64,000 nucleotides of DNA from Paenisporosarcina macmurdoensis (GTDB lineage Bacteria; Bacillota; Bacilli; Bacillales_A; Planococcaceae). Below, in pieces: positions 42,116 to 50,759 of this stretch. Made by a program: the position numbers and the translations under genes. The first letter of the stretch is position 1; each line of letters starts with the position of its first letter. The stretch covers positions 558,001 through 622,000 of the forward strand of contig NZ_JBHSRI010000025.1 in assembly GCF_042658845.1 (NCBI RefSeq), read 5' to 3'. The notes beneath the pieces are model-generated. The model searched no databases. It was not told the DNA's origin and saw only the letters and a program-made list of their open reading frames with translations.

Positions 42116-42529
42116 ATGAAACCAGTTACTCCATATTTAACGTTTTATGGTAATGCCAATGAGGCAATCGCTTTTTATGAAAAAACATTTAGACTTGAAA
42201 ACAGAGAAATGCACAAGTACGGAGAAAGTGATTTCCCCTCACCACCAGAAGCAGCTGACTACATTATGCACTGTCACTTAACCGATGGAACCTTTAGCAT
42301 TATGCTTGCAGATTCTGCAACTCCAGGCGAATCAGGGACATCAAATGTTGCAATGATGATTGATTGTGAAAGCGAAGAAGAAGTAAATCGCCTATACAAT
42401 GCTTTGTTAGAAGACGGTAAGGTGATTATGGAACTGCAAGACACGTTCTGGGGAGCAAAATACGCAAAAGTAAGCGATAAGTTTGGCTATACTTGGGATT
42501 TAAATTTTGAAAAAAGACAAGCTGAATAA
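42116..42529 (+). CDS. PhnB-like VOC-family protein
   Basis: 137 residues. MKPVTPYLTFYGNANEAIAFYEKTF is the typical start of PhnB/glyoxalase-like (VOC) proteins, and ending DKFGYTWDLNFEKR matches the family C-terminus. Some carry bound metal; the usual His/Glu positions are partly present (MHCHLTDGT). Substrate unknown. AAGGGGATGTAAGTT precedes ATG 42116. Confidence 0.85.
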   Translation: MKPVTPYLTFYGNANEAIAFYEKTFRLENREMHKYGESDFPSPPEAADYIMHCHLTDGTFSIMLADSATPGESGTSNVAMMIDCESEEEVNRLYNALLEDGKVIMELQDTFWGAKYAKVSDKFGYTWDLNFEKRQAE

Positions 42530-42552
42530 CAACATGTGAAAAAGATAGATGG

Positions 42553-42582
42553 GGCTGCCGCTAAACTGGCAGCCTTTTTTTT
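42553..42582 (+). terminator. Terminator of the VOC gene
   Basis: GGCTGCC / GGCAGCC with an 8-nt loop followed by T8. Confidence 0.85.
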
Positions 42583-42600
42583 GTTGGATAAAATTGGGTG

Positions 42601-42683
42601 TGGGAGAATAAAACACATTGAAGGGGAATAAATCATCCGCCAAGGGGAATAAACAAACATCCAAGGGGAATAAACCCTCAACT
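42601..42683 (+). repeat. 21-nt periodic array G (AAGGGGAATAAA family), 3-4 units
   Basis: Units at 42621, 42642 and 42663 share AAGGGGAATAAA exactly; a degenerate unit (GGGAGAATAAAA) precedes at about 42601, 20 nt earlier. Lies between the VOC terminator and the convergent tctA gene. The variable part is 9 nt. Confidence 0.75.
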
Positions 42684-42740
42684 AACAACATTAAAAAAGC
42701 TGAGCGTATATATACGCCCAACTTCTATCCTATCATTCAC

Positions 42741-44267
42741 TTATTCTTCGTCATTGACAAGTACATTTCGACCTTTGAGTTTCAAAAGAAGCGGAATGAC
42801 AATCCAAGCAATGGCTGCAATGATAAATACTAAAGAAAGTGGTTTGGTTACGAAAATAGAGAATTCTCCATTTGAAATCGTCAAAGCACGGCGCATATTA
42901 TTCTCAATCATAGGACCTAATACGAGTGCCAATACAAGAGGTGCTAGAGGATAGTCGTTTTTCGCTAATAAATAACCAAGAAATCCACAAGCCAGTAACA
43001 AATATAAATCGAAAGTGGTGTATTGAACGGCATAGACACCAAAAAAGGAAATCGCTACAATAATCGGCAGCAGATACTTTTTAGGTGTTTGAATAATTTT
43101 TGCAAACACTTTAACGAGTGGCATATTTAAAACTAGCAGCATTAAGTTACCAATAAACATACTTGCAATTAGACCCCAAGCAACCTCAGGATGATCTTCA
43201 AAAAACAAAGGACCTGGCTGAATGTTGTACATGATAAGTGCACCCATCAATATGGCAGTTGTTCCTGAACCAGGAATTCCAAGTGTTAGCAACGGAATCA
43301 TCGCACCACCAGATGCAGCGTTATTTGCTGATTCTGGTCCTGCTACTCCTTCAATTGCACCAGTACCGAATTTCTCAGGATGTTTACTGAATTTTTTCTC
43401 TGCCATGTAAGAAAAGAAAGAGGCAAGTGTTGCACCTGCACCAGGCAGAACACCTATGAAGAAACCTAAAAATGAACCCCGAACAATAGGTACGGCACTA
43501 TCTTTTAAATCTTGCTTAGTCGGTAAAATACGTTCGATTTTGGCAATGGCACCATCTTCTTTGTCTCGTTCAAGAATCGTTTTAAAGACTTCACCAAGAG
43601 CAAATAATCCGACGGCTATTGTTAAAAATTCGAGACCTGAATACAGAATAGGCAAATCGTATGTAAAACGAGCAATCCCTGAAACGGCGTCGATCCCAAT
43701 GGTTGCTAAAAGTAAGCCGAATATCGTCATAATTAATGCTTTAGTCATTGATTTTCCGGCTAATCCACTAACAGCACATAACCCGAGAAGCATGAGAGAG
43801 AAATACTCAGCAGGGCCAAAATTAAGGGCAACTTTTGAAAGCGGTTTTGCTAATAAAACCAATCCAATTAACGAGACAATACCTGCAACGAATGAACCGA
43901 TTGCGGCGATAGAAAGAGCAGCGCCTGCGCGACCTTGCTTGGCCATTTGGTAGCCATCTAATGTGGTGACAACTGACGATGATTCTCCAGGGGTATTCAA
44001 GAGAATAGACGTTGTGGAACCTCCATACATGGCTCCATAATAAACTCCGGCTAATAAAATAATTGAACTAGCAGCTGCAGCTTCAGTAGGCATGCCAGAA
44101 GTTAAGGTGGAAGTTACAGGAATAAGGAGGGCGACACCACTCATTGGTCCTATACCTGGCAATACTCCAACGGCTGTTCCAATTAAAACGCCGACAAATG
44201 CAAACAAAATATTTTGCCACTGGAATGCGACTGCAAATCCATTAAATAGAAAATCTAAAGTACTCAT
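42741..44267 (-). CDS. tctA: Tripartite tricarboxylate transporter, large permease TctA
   Basis: 508 residues, about 11-12 TM helices. Family motifs: GVLPGIGPMSGVALLIPVT (about 39-57), GAMYGGSTTSILLNTPGE (about 78-95), GVLPGAGATLASFFSY (about 277) and GLLPLLTLGIPGSGTTAILMG-like PLLTLGIPGSGTTAIL. Last gene of tctCBA on the minus strand. Substrate probably a di- or tricarboxylate, not readable from sequence. Confidence 0.92.
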   Translation of the reverse strand: MSTLDFLFNGFAVAFQWQNILFAFVGVLIGTAVGVLPGIGPMSGVALLIPVTSTLTSGMPTEAAAASSIILLAGVYYGAMYGGSTTSILLNTPGESSSVVTTLDGYQMAKQGRAGAALSIAAIGSFVAGIVSLIGLVLLAKPLSKVALNFGPAEYFSLMLLGLCAVSGLAGKSMTKALIMTIFGLLLATIGIDAVSGIARFTYDLPILYSGLEFLTIAVGLFALGEVFKTILERDKEDGAIAKIERILPTKQDLKDSAVPIVRGSFLGFFIGVLPGAGATLASFFSYMAEKKFSKHPEKFGTGAIEGVAGPESANNAASGGAMIPLLTLGIPGSGTTAILMGALIMYNIQPGPLFFEDHPEVAWGLIASMFIGNLMLLVLNMPLVKVFAKIIQTPKKYLLPIIVAISFFGVYAVQYTTFDLYLLLACGFLGYLLAKNDYPLAPLVLALVLGPMIENNMRRALTISNGEFSIFVTKPLSLVFIIAAIAWIVIPLLLKLKGRNVLVNDEE

Positions 44268-44285
44268 GCCAAAACTCCTTTCACT

Positions 44286-44735
44286 TTAAAACTCTGGGAA
44301 TCCAGGCAATGACCCGCCAAGAAATTCTGCAAAAAAGTAATATACACCGAATGAAAAAGCACCAGCGATGAGAATCGTACTAATCCATTTCCCACGCTCC
44401 ATTGTTTGAAATGCAATAAGCAAGAAAATGAATGTCGAAATAACATATCCGACTGGTTCTAAAACAGCTGCATATACCGCAGCGCTTATGAAAATAATTA
44501 AAAATTTAACATACTGAATAGGTTCTTTTGTTCCTGAGACATGTGGGTATTTCATCGTTTCAAAAAGTAAGCGAATGCTTAATAAGATAAGGATGATTCC
44601 TAGTGCCAGTGGGAAAATATTAGGTCCAACAGAAGAACCGTATGCACTTTGTGAAATTGAGCGGCTTTCAATAACAAACAAAAGACCAATCAGTAAAAAG
44701 GCGATACTTGCGAAACGATCGAACGTTTTACTCAT
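44286..44735 (-). CDS. tctB: Tripartite tricarboxylate transporter, small permease TctB
   Basis: 149 residues with four TM helices in the TctB arrangement; the motif SSVGPNIFPLALGIILILLS (about 33-52) is the family signature. Ends 18 nt before the tctA start. Weakly conserved family; the call rests on both the motif and the flanking tctA and tctC. Confidence 0.88.
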   Translation of the reverse strand: MSKTFDRFASIAFLLIGLLFVIESRSISQSAYGSSVGPNIFPLALGIILILLSIRLLFETMKYPHVSGTKEPIQYVKFLIIFISAAVYAAVLEPVGYVISTFIFLLIAFQTMERGKWISTILIAGAFSFGVYYFFAEFLGGSLPGFPEF

Positions 44736-44753
44736 TATCTTTCACACCTCCTA

Positions 44754-44786
44754 AAGAAAAGGGCGACCGCTATTGCCGTCGCCTTC
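44754..44786 (-). terminator. Intercistronic hairpin between tctC and tctB
   Basis: Minus strand: GGCGAC / GTCGCC with a 10-nt loop, followed by CTTTTCTTT. Such hairpins after a binding-protein gene usually cause partial termination or mRNA stabilisation, giving more TctC than permease. Confidence 0.6.
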
Positions 44787-44791
44787 ATTCA

Positions 44792-45799
44792 TTATTTTTG
44801 CATGTCTAATGCAGTCAATAATTCAACAATCACCTTGTCTTGATCTTCTAAATACGTAGTAAAGTCTTCGGCATTACGATATTCACTTTGCCATCCGTTT
44901 CTTTCAAGCTCAGTTTTCCATTCATCTGTTTCAACTAATTTGTCTAACTTCGATGTCCAGTAATCATAGGCTTCGTCGGACATATCTTTAGGTCCAAATA
45001 ATCCGCGCCAAATTGTGAATTCTGTATCAAGACCTTCTTCTTTGAAAGTAGGGACTTCACTTAGCACACCTTCTAAACGTTCAGAAGAACTAACAGCTAG
45101 CACCCGTACATCACCTGATTTTACAAACTCACTAATAGTTGAGGCATCGGTTGCGATTACGTCCGCATTATTTCCGAGTAGTGCAGCAACCGCCTCGCCA
45201 CCGCCATCATAGGAAACGTATTTGACAGCTTTTGGATCAATGCCATATTTATAAGCAGGAAGAATTCCAACTAAGTGGTCCATTGAACCAGGTGCTGATC
45301 CACCAGCCAGAGTGATTTTACTTGGATCTGCTTTTATTGCATCTAACACATCTGTTAACGTTTTGAATTCTGAATCTGCTTTCACAACAATTGCGCCGTA
45401 ATCACGTGTTAATTGTGCTAGAGGTTTAGTATCTTTATATCCATAAGGGCTGTTACCTTCAGCTTTGTTGTTATTAATTAAAATAGGAGGAGATTTAACC
45501 ATTAATACATAATCATTTTTCACTTCTTTGGTAGCAAACTCAGCCATGTATACAGCCCCGCCGCCACCTGGTTTGTTTTCAACAATAATTGGCTCTTCGA
45601 CAATCTTGGTAGCATTCATCGTTTTGGCAATTGAACGAGCTGTTAAGTCCCATCCGCCACCAGCTCCAGAAGGTGCCACAATAGTAATCGTTTTTTCAGG
45701 GTAGTTAGATGATGCGCTTTCATTTCCTTCGCTTGAGCATGCTGCTAAACTTAAAGCCAATGAACTTGCTAAAACTACTGTTGATAATTTTTTCCACAT
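44792..45799 (-). CDS. tctC: TctC substrate-binding lipoprotein
   Basis: 335 residues: signal peptide with lipobox SLAAC (Cys about 21), a Ser/Asn-rich linker, and the Bug/TctC fold (YPEKTITIVAPSGAGGGWDLTAR, and GSAPGSMDHLVGI). Captures the carboxylate outside the membrane for TctAB. It is the first and most expressed gene of the transport operon, directly downstream of the two-component genes. Confidence 0.92.
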   Translation of the reverse strand: MWKKLSTVVLASSLALSLAACSSEGNESASSNYPEKTITIVAPSGAGGGWDLTARSIAKTMNATKIVEEPIIVENKPGGGGAVYMAEFATKEVKNDYVLMVKSPPILINNNKAEGNSPYGYKDTKPLAQLTRDYGAIVVKADSEFKTLTDVLDAIKADPSKITLAGGSAPGSMDHLVGILPAYKYGIDPKAVKYVSYDGGGEAVAALLGNNADVIATDASTISEFVKSGDVRVLAVSSSERLEGVLSEVPTFKEEGLDTEFTIWRGLFGPKDMSDEAYDYWTSKLDKLVETDEWKTELERNGWQSEYRNAEDFTTYLEDQDKVIVELLTALDMQK

Positions 45800-45825
45800 A
45801 AACGATATCCCCTTTAAATGAATTG

Positions 45826-45856
45826 GAAAAAGACAGCGCTTTCAAACGCTGTCTTC
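45826..45856 (-). terminator. Terminator after the CitB-like regulator
   Basis: Minus strand: GACAGCG / CGCTGTC (8-nt loop) followed by TTTTTCC. Separates the two-component transcript from tctC, so tctC needs readthrough or its own promoter. Confidence 0.7.
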
Positions 45857-45938
45857 AATTTATCAGAACTTTTATTCAATTCAATGTTTTGGGTCATAAG
45901 TGAAATAAAGGTCTTTGTCGTCATTTTGTTCATAAAGT

Positions 45939-46628
45939 TCACGCAGGGAAGTACCTACGCTCTGGCCGACCAATCGTGCCATAAATGAGCTCAGCTCTCG
46001 CTTTACTCTCTGAAACGAGAAATTCTAGATATCTTCTTGCAGTAGACCTACTTAGTCCACATGCTAGCCCAAGCTTTTCAGCTGTTATTCCTTGCGTTTG
46101 TTGCTTTAACTCGACCACTACTTTATCCATAGTAATAGGATCAATTCCTTTTGGTGTCAGTGTAATATCAGAAGAATTGGGTCCAGACTTAAAGGGGTGC
46201 CACAATAATTGAATGGACTCTTCTTCTAATTTTCCAAGACTTGCGAGTGTTTTTCTTTTTTCTTGGTAAGCATGCAGACTGTCTTGAAAACGATCGAAGG
46301 TTAACGGTTTTAGTATATAGTCAATGACGCCACCTCTAAATGCTTGTTTCACGACACTCACTTCCGCAGCGGCCGTGATAAAGATGATGTCTGTGTCGGT
46401 GCTTTCTGTCTGGATAAAAGTCATCAACTCAGTGCCCATCATATCTGGTAAATAAACATCAAGTAACACTAAATCAGGTTTCATAGCCGAAACCCAATCC
46501 TTTGCCTCAGCTCCCGTATGAGCAGAACCAACGACGACAAATCCTTCAATTTTATCAATAAAACGACGGTGAATATCAGCGATTCGTGGATCATCTTCTA
46601 TAATTAAGACTTCTATTAGTTCACTCAT
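45939..46628 (-). CDS. CitB/DcuR-family response regulator
   Basis: 229 residues. Receiver with IIEDDPRIADIHR, phospho-Asp in LVLLDVYLPDMMG (about 55), Lys in ILKPLTF; C-terminal HTH (ITAEKLGLACGLSRSTARRYLEFLVSE). This architecture is specific to regulators paired with CitA/DcuS kinases. Located next to tctCBA, so it likely induces carboxylate uptake. Overlaps the kinase gene by ATGA. Confidence 0.9.
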   Translation of the reverse strand: MSELIEVLIIEDDPRIADIHRRFIDKIEGFVVVGSAHTGAEAKDWVSAMKPDLVLLDVYLPDMMGTELMTFIQTESTDTDIIFITAAAEVSVVKQAFRGGVIDYILKPLTFDRFQDSLHAYQEKRKTLASLGKLEEESIQLLWHPFKSGPNSSDITLTPKGIDPITMDKVVVELKQQTQGITAEKLGLACGLSRSTARRYLEFLVSESKARAELIYGTIGRPERRYFPA

Positions 46629-48223
46629 ACGGAAAACCCTCCTTTTGGAATAGAGATGACGAAAAGTACGCCATTTAAATCCCCATTTTCAATCGATACG
46701 ACTCCATTTAAATCGTTAATATTCTCTGCAACTTTTACTAAACCGTAGCCACGATCTTGTCCTTCTTTCGTTGAAATGCGCTTCTTGAATATATGTTGTT
46801 GTAATTCGGCACTAAGCCCGTTACCGGAATCTTCAACTTCAATCAAGATTTCTTGTCCATTATCTAAAACAAACAATCGCACCACCCGATCTGATTCTGC
46901 TAAATGTTCAACCGCTTCAAAAGCATTGGTCACTAGATTTCCAATAATGGATACAAATAAGCTTTTTTCTAAAGGTTTAGGCAAGCTGTTTAAGTAACTA
47001 TCTTCATCTAAAATAAATCGAACTTTTAATTCACGCGCACGATTAAATAAGCCAATGACGAGACCACCTAAATAAGGGTCTTGTAATCTCTTTGTTACGA
47101 ATTGGATAAGAGATTGATGTTCTTGTTTTTCGTCATGGATAAGATGAAGTGCTTCCTCCAGTGAATTAAGTTGGATGAGGCCGCTAATGGTATAAAGAAA
47201 GTTTTGGTATTCATGCGTTTGAGCTCGCAGTGCTTCTGTATATTGTTTTACTTGTGAAAGTTCAGTGGTTAATTGATCAAAATCCGATTGCAAACGAAAA
47301 CTCGATACAGCGCCTACAATTTCTGTCCCAATTAAAATAGGTATTCGATTGACAATGGCTTTTTTTCCGCGTATCTCCATTTGTCGGTCAAATTGTTTTT
47401 CTCCATTTAAAAGAACTTGAGGGAGGAGTGTATTAGGTAACACCTCTTCAATCGAGCGCCCAATCAATGTTACATCTTCTGGTAAAGATAGAGTTTCGTA
47501 AGCGGCTTTATTCATCATCGAAATGCGTGCATCCTGATCGACCATAATAATTCCTTCGCGTACAGATTCAATTAGTGTATTTCGTTCAGTGAAAAGATGA
47601 GCAATTTCAGCAGGTTCTAAATTGAATAACACTTTTTTTATGCTTCTCGCCAAAATGGTTGAACCGATAATGCCTAGTACGATAGCCAAGAGAACGATTG
47701 TAATAATTGAATCCACATATTCAAAAAAGGTATGTGAGATGTCGGCTTTTAAAAACCCTACTGAAATAATGCCCACTATTTCACCTTGATTATTTCTAAT
47801 AGGTGTTTTTCCTCTTAAGGCAGGTCCTAGTGTCCCGGTTGCTTCTGAAATATAAGATTCTCCATTATTTAAAGCGCGTTCATTGTCGTCCCCAACCATT
47901 TTTTCACCTATACGTTCAACAACTGGATGTGCATAGCGAATTCCTTCAATATTTCCAATCACCACATATTGTGCACCAGAAAGCTCGCGAACTGCTTCGG
48001 CAATAGGCTGTAAGACAACGGAAGGATTTTCATTTTCAAATCCAGCAACCACATCTGGTCGATTTGCCGTAGTCATCGCAATATTTAGAGCACGATTGCC
48101 GATCTGCTGTTCAATACTTTGAGACATGGTGAAATAGAACGAAGCACCTATAAGAAGCGAAATAGCGGTGACAAATAAGGCACCATAAACAAAAATTTTA
48201 AATTGTAACGATCGATTCTTCAA
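46625..48223 (-). CDS. CitA/DcuS-family sensor histidine kinase
   Basis: 532 residues: TM1 (about 10-32), periplasmic-type single-Cache sensor (about 33-170, with NRPDVVAGFENEN and a DN-rich substrate pocket region), TM2 (about 175-197), a PAS domain (about 220-320), the phospho-acceptor AQTHEYQNFLYTISGL (His about 345) and HATPase (DSGNGLSAELQQHIF, GYGLVKVAEN). Family members sense citrate, malate or fumarate directly outside the cell. Confidence 0.9.
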   Translation of the reverse strand: MKNRSLQFKIFVYGALFVTAISLLIGASFYFTMSQSIEQQIGNRALNIAMTTANRPDVVAGFENENPSVVLQPIAEAVRELSGAQYVVIGNIEGIRYAHPVVERIGEKMVGDDNERALNNGESYISEATGTLGPALRGKTPIRNNQGEIVGIISVGFLKADISHTFFEYVDSIITIVLLAIVLGIIGSTILARSIKKVLFNLEPAEIAHLFTERNTLIESVREGIIMVDQDARISMMNKAAYETLSLPEDVTLIGRSIEEVLPNTLLPQVLLNGEKQFDRQMEIRGKKAIVNRIPILIGTEIVGAVSSFRLQSDFDQLTTELSQVKQYTEALRAQTHEYQNFLYTISGLIQLNSLEEALHLIHDEKQEHQSLIQFVTKRLQDPYLGGLVIGLFNRARELKVRFILDEDSYLNSLPKPLEKSLFVSIIGNLVTNAFEAVEHLAESDRVVRLFVLDNGQEILIEVEDSGNGLSAELQQHIFKKRISTKEGQDRGYGLVKVAENINDLNGVVSIENGDLNGVLFVISIPKGGFSV

Positions 48224-48361
48224 GCTATCACTCTTTTCGCATAATTAGTGCTATTATGACGAGTCGTGAAAGAATTGGCAACAAAAGGTTTTGAAAAGAA
48301 CAGTGGGGATGGAATTAAATGAGTAAACCATTAAAAAGTGGTCATATTTTTTAATGAATTG

Positions 48362-48390
48362 GTGACATTAGTCAGAATAGTATTTATAAT
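48362..48390 (+). promoter_or_regulatory. Sigma-A promoter of the MFS leader transcript
   Basis: GTGACA at 48362-48367, 17-nt spacer, perfect TATAAT at 48385-48390. Transcription would start near 48397, giving a leader of about 130 nt before the pump gene. Confidence 0.7.
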
Positions 48391-48420
48391 AAATTAAGTT
48401 TTAGAAAAGGAGAGGTTTAT

Positions 48421-48474
48421 ATGAAAAGAACAACACTGACTTCACTAGTTAAATTGGAGGACATGTTGGCATAA
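48421..48474 (+). CDS. 17-residue leader peptide of the MFS pump gene
   Basis: ATG 48421 preceded by AAAAGGAGAGG; encodes MKRTTLTSLVKLEDMLA and stops at 48474, 9 nt before the hairpin that hides the downstream ribosome site. Codons 11-13 (AAATTGGAG) are complementary to the left arm of that hairpin. This is the layout of an antibiotic-responsive translational attenuator. Confidence 0.7.
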   Translation: MKRTTLTSLVKLEDMLA

Positions 48475-48520
48475 GATGTGAACTCCGATTTGATTTAAAT
48501 CAAAATCAAATTAACGGAGG
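48451..48520 (+). promoter_or_regulatory. Translational attenuator: RBS-sequestering hairpin with an alternative pairing
   Basis: Arm 2 (48483-48496, CTCCG then ATTTGATTT) pairs with arm 3 (48503-48519) through 14 bp with a 3-nt bulge; arm 3 includes the pump's CGGAG. Arm 1 (48451-48459, inside the leader ORF) pairs with 48483-48491 through nine consecutive pairs, one G-T. The two pairings exclude each other. Confidence 0.7.
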
Positions 48521-48529
48521 AAAATAAAA

Positions 48530-49726
48530 GTGGCGATACAAAATTTTTATTATATCGTGACAAGTTCACGATCGTTTTTTATTCAAATGGTGTTTACTTT
48601 GAACGCCATTTATTATGTTACACAAGCAGATTTAAATGCATTACAACTTATACTAATAGGGACTATTATGGAAGTTTCGGTGCTCTTATTTGAAATGCCG
48701 ACAGGTCTGTTTGCAGATCATTATGGCCGTAAGAGATCACTTGCTATAGGTACTTTTGTGATTGGATTCGCTCATGTTTTGGAAGGAAGTACACCAGAGT
48801 TCTGGGCGATTGCTGGGGCTTCTGCGTTATGGGGAATTGGCTGGACATTTATTAGTGGAGCGGAACAAGCATGGATTGCTGATGAACTTGATGGTAAAAA
48901 TTTAGAGGAAACTTTTTTACGTGGATCTCAGTTTTCTTCATTCGCACGATTTGCCGCAATTGTAGCAAGTGTGTCCATTGCAATCATTTGGTCTGTTCAA
49001 ATTGCGATTTTAGTAGCAGGCACCATGCTGATTGTTCTTGCAATATGGGCATTTATTAATTTGCCGGAAACGAAATTTGTCAAAGTTACACGTACAAAAG
49101 GGGTATCAGGTGTTACACATATGATAGCCACAATTAAATCAGGCCTGGAGCAAATTCGTGGTAATACTGTTCTTGTAAGTATTGCGGTAGTGACCTTATT
49201 GTGGGGACTCGCGAGTGAGGGGTTTGACCGTTTGTATGGTGCTCATTTCATTACAGACTATGATTTGTCAGAAAGTGAATCTGTGTATTGGTTCGGCACC
49301 TTTTACGCTATAGCCTTCTTGCTTAACATTGTCGTACTGAAGTTAGTAGAAAAACATATGAGTGGCCGCTACGCGAATGTGCTGTTGTTAACGAATGCCG
49401 TATTGGTAGGAACTATGATTGTCTTCGCGTGGACTGGACAGTTGTGGCTGGCCGTGGCGATGTACTGGGTGACAAGTGCACTCAGAAATGTAAACTATCC
49501 ATTGATGAGTATTATTACAAACGAACGTCTGCAATCGAAAGGCCGTGCTACAACCCTTTCCATGTTCGGTCAACTTGATGCTTTTGGTCAAATTGCAGGC
49601 GGGCCGTTAGTTGGCTTACTTGCACTGTACACATCCATTGCAGGAGGTATCACAACTTCTGCGTTGCTCATCCTACCTGTCCTATATTTCTTGTGGCGAA
49701 TGAAAAAGAAAATGACAGTTTCATAG
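48530..49726 (+). CDS. MFS efflux transporter (drug-pump type)
   Basis: 398 residues, 12 TM helices. Motif A-like GLFADHYGRKRSLAIGTF in loop 2-3 (about 60-77) marks the major facilitator superfamily; no family below that is certain, but general appearance is close to macrolide/tetracycline-type exporters of Bacillales. The GTG start at 48530 has CGGAGG at 48515-48520, which is locked in a hairpin behind a leader peptide. Inducible expression by a ribosome-targeting compound is the natural inference. Confidence 0.85.
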   Translation: MAIQNFYYIVTSSRSFFIQMVFTLNAIYYVTQADLNALQLILIGTIMEVSVLLFEMPTGLFADHYGRKRSLAIGTFVIGFAHVLEGSTPEFWAIAGASALWGIGWTFISGAEQAWIADELDGKNLEETFLRGSQFSSFARFAAIVASVSIAIIWSVQIAILVAGTMLIVLAIWAFINLPETKFVKVTRTKGVSGVTHMIATIKSGLEQIRGNTVLVSIAVVTLLWGLASEGFDRLYGAHFITDYDLSESESVYWFGTFYAIAFLLNIVVLKLVEKHMSGRYANVLLLTNAVLVGTMIVFAWTGQLWLAVAMYWVTSALRNVNYPLMSIITNERLQSKGRATTLSMFGQLDAFGQIAGGPLVGLLALYTSIAGGITTSALLILPVLYFLWRMKKKMTVS

Positions 49727-49734
49727 TTCGATTA

Positions 49735-49769
49735 AGTACCTGGTGCGAAAGAGCATCAGGTGCTTTTTT
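49735..49769 (+). terminator. Terminator of the MFS gene
   Basis: AGTACCTGGTGC / GCATCAGGTGCT (mismatch-tolerant 12-bp stem), 6-nt loop, T5. Confidence 0.75.
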
Positions 49770-49800
49770 GAATGTGGTTTTTGTGGAAAAACATGGGGGA

Positions 49801-49920
49801 AAGGGAATAAACCACGAATGAAAGGGAATAACGGGCTAGCGAAAGGGATTAAACCAAGTTTGAAGGGGAATAGCGAGTCCACGTAAGGGAATAAAACCAA
49901 TTGAAAGGGAATAAACAAAA
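49801..49920 (+). repeat. 21-nt periodic array H (AAGGGAATAAA family), 6 units
   Basis: GGGAATAA-type cores recur with steps 21, 21, 21, 21, 20: units begin at 49801, 49822, 49843, 49864, 49885 and 49905. Core AAGGGAATAAA, variable part about 10 nt. Lies between two convergent terminators; same family as array G and related to array A. Confidence 0.8.
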
Positions 49921-49946
49921 AACAGTGCACCATTCCTGGCGCACTG
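49917..49946 (-). terminator. Terminator of the AIM24 gene
   Basis: Minus strand CAGTGC / GCACTG around a 12-nt loop, followed by TTTTTTGTTTATT. Confidence 0.7.
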
Positions 49947-49958
49947 ATTCCATAAAAC

Positions 49959-50759
49959 TTATTTCCCGCCTAATATATCAAACAATCCGCCTGCTAGAGA
50001 ACCTTCACCCTTAGAGCCGCCACCTGGTGTTTGCGGAGCGGCTGCGAAGACGCGGCTAGCAAGTCGGCTAAATGGCAATGATTGGACCCAAATAGTTCCT
50101 GGGCCCCGAAGTGTGGCAAAGAATAAGCCCTCGCCGCCGAATAATGCTGTTTTGACACCTTTCACCATTTCAATGTTGTAATCGACTTCTTGTGTCATCG
50201 CGACTAAACAGCCTGTGTCCACGCGCAATACTTCGCCTGGTTGTAAATGTTTCTTGTGAATAGTTCCCCCAGCATGTAGAAACGCAAGTCCGTCACCTTC
50301 GAGCTTTTGCATAATAAATCCTTCGCCACCAAAGAATCCTGTTCCAAGTTTACGTTGGAATTCAATGCCGACTGATACACCTTTAGCTGCTGCTAAAAAT
50401 GCATCTTTTTGACAAATAACTTTCCCGCCCATTTCACTCAAATCCATCGGGATGATTTTTCCTGGATAAGGTGAAGCGAAGTACACATGTTTTTTCCCAG
50501 AACCGGTATTCGTGAAAGTAGTCATGAATAAACTTTCTCCTGTAAGCATGCGTTTACCAGCGCCCATTAATTTACCCATTATGCCACTACCTGCAGAACC
50601 AGCAGAGCCGTCTCCGAAGATGGTTTCCATGGCAATTCCGTCTTCCATCATCATTAAACTACCTGCTTCAGCCACAACTGTTTCTTTTGGATCAAGTTCC
50701 ACTTCTACAAACTGCATGTCATCTCCGTATAATTTGTAATCAATTTCATGGTTGTTCAT
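49959..50759 (-). CDS. AIM24/TIGR00266-family protein
   Basis: 266 residues from ATG 50759 (GGAGG 10 nt upstream; ATG 50768 is too close to that site). Beta-rich fold with EAGSLMMMEDGIAMETIFGDG, KHVYFASPYPGKIIPMDL, EGFIMQKLEGDGLAFLHAGGT, FGGEGLFFATLRGPGTIWVQ, all TIGR00266 hallmarks. Ends with a Gly/Ser-rich tail and FDILGGK. Function of the family not established; single gene. Confidence 0.85.
   Translation of the reverse strand: MNNHEIDYKLYGDDMQFVEVELDPKETVVAEAGSLMMMEDGIAMETIFGDGSAGSAGSGIMGKLMGAGKRMLTGESLFMTTFTNTGSGKKHVYFASPYPGKIIPMDLSEMGGKVICQKDAFLAAAKGVSVGIEFQRKLGTGFFGGEGFIMQKLEGDGLAFLHAGGTIHKKHLQPGEVLRVDTGCLVAMTQEVDYNIEMVKGVKTALFGGEGLFFATLRGPGTIWVQSLPFSRLASRVFAAAPQTPGGGSKGEGSLAGGLFDILGGK

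Noticed and set aside
15151..49920. CRISPR interpretation of the short arrays
   Set aside because: Units are 20-21 nt in total with degenerate cores of about 12 nt; CRISPR repeats and spacers are each longer, and no cas gene is in the window.
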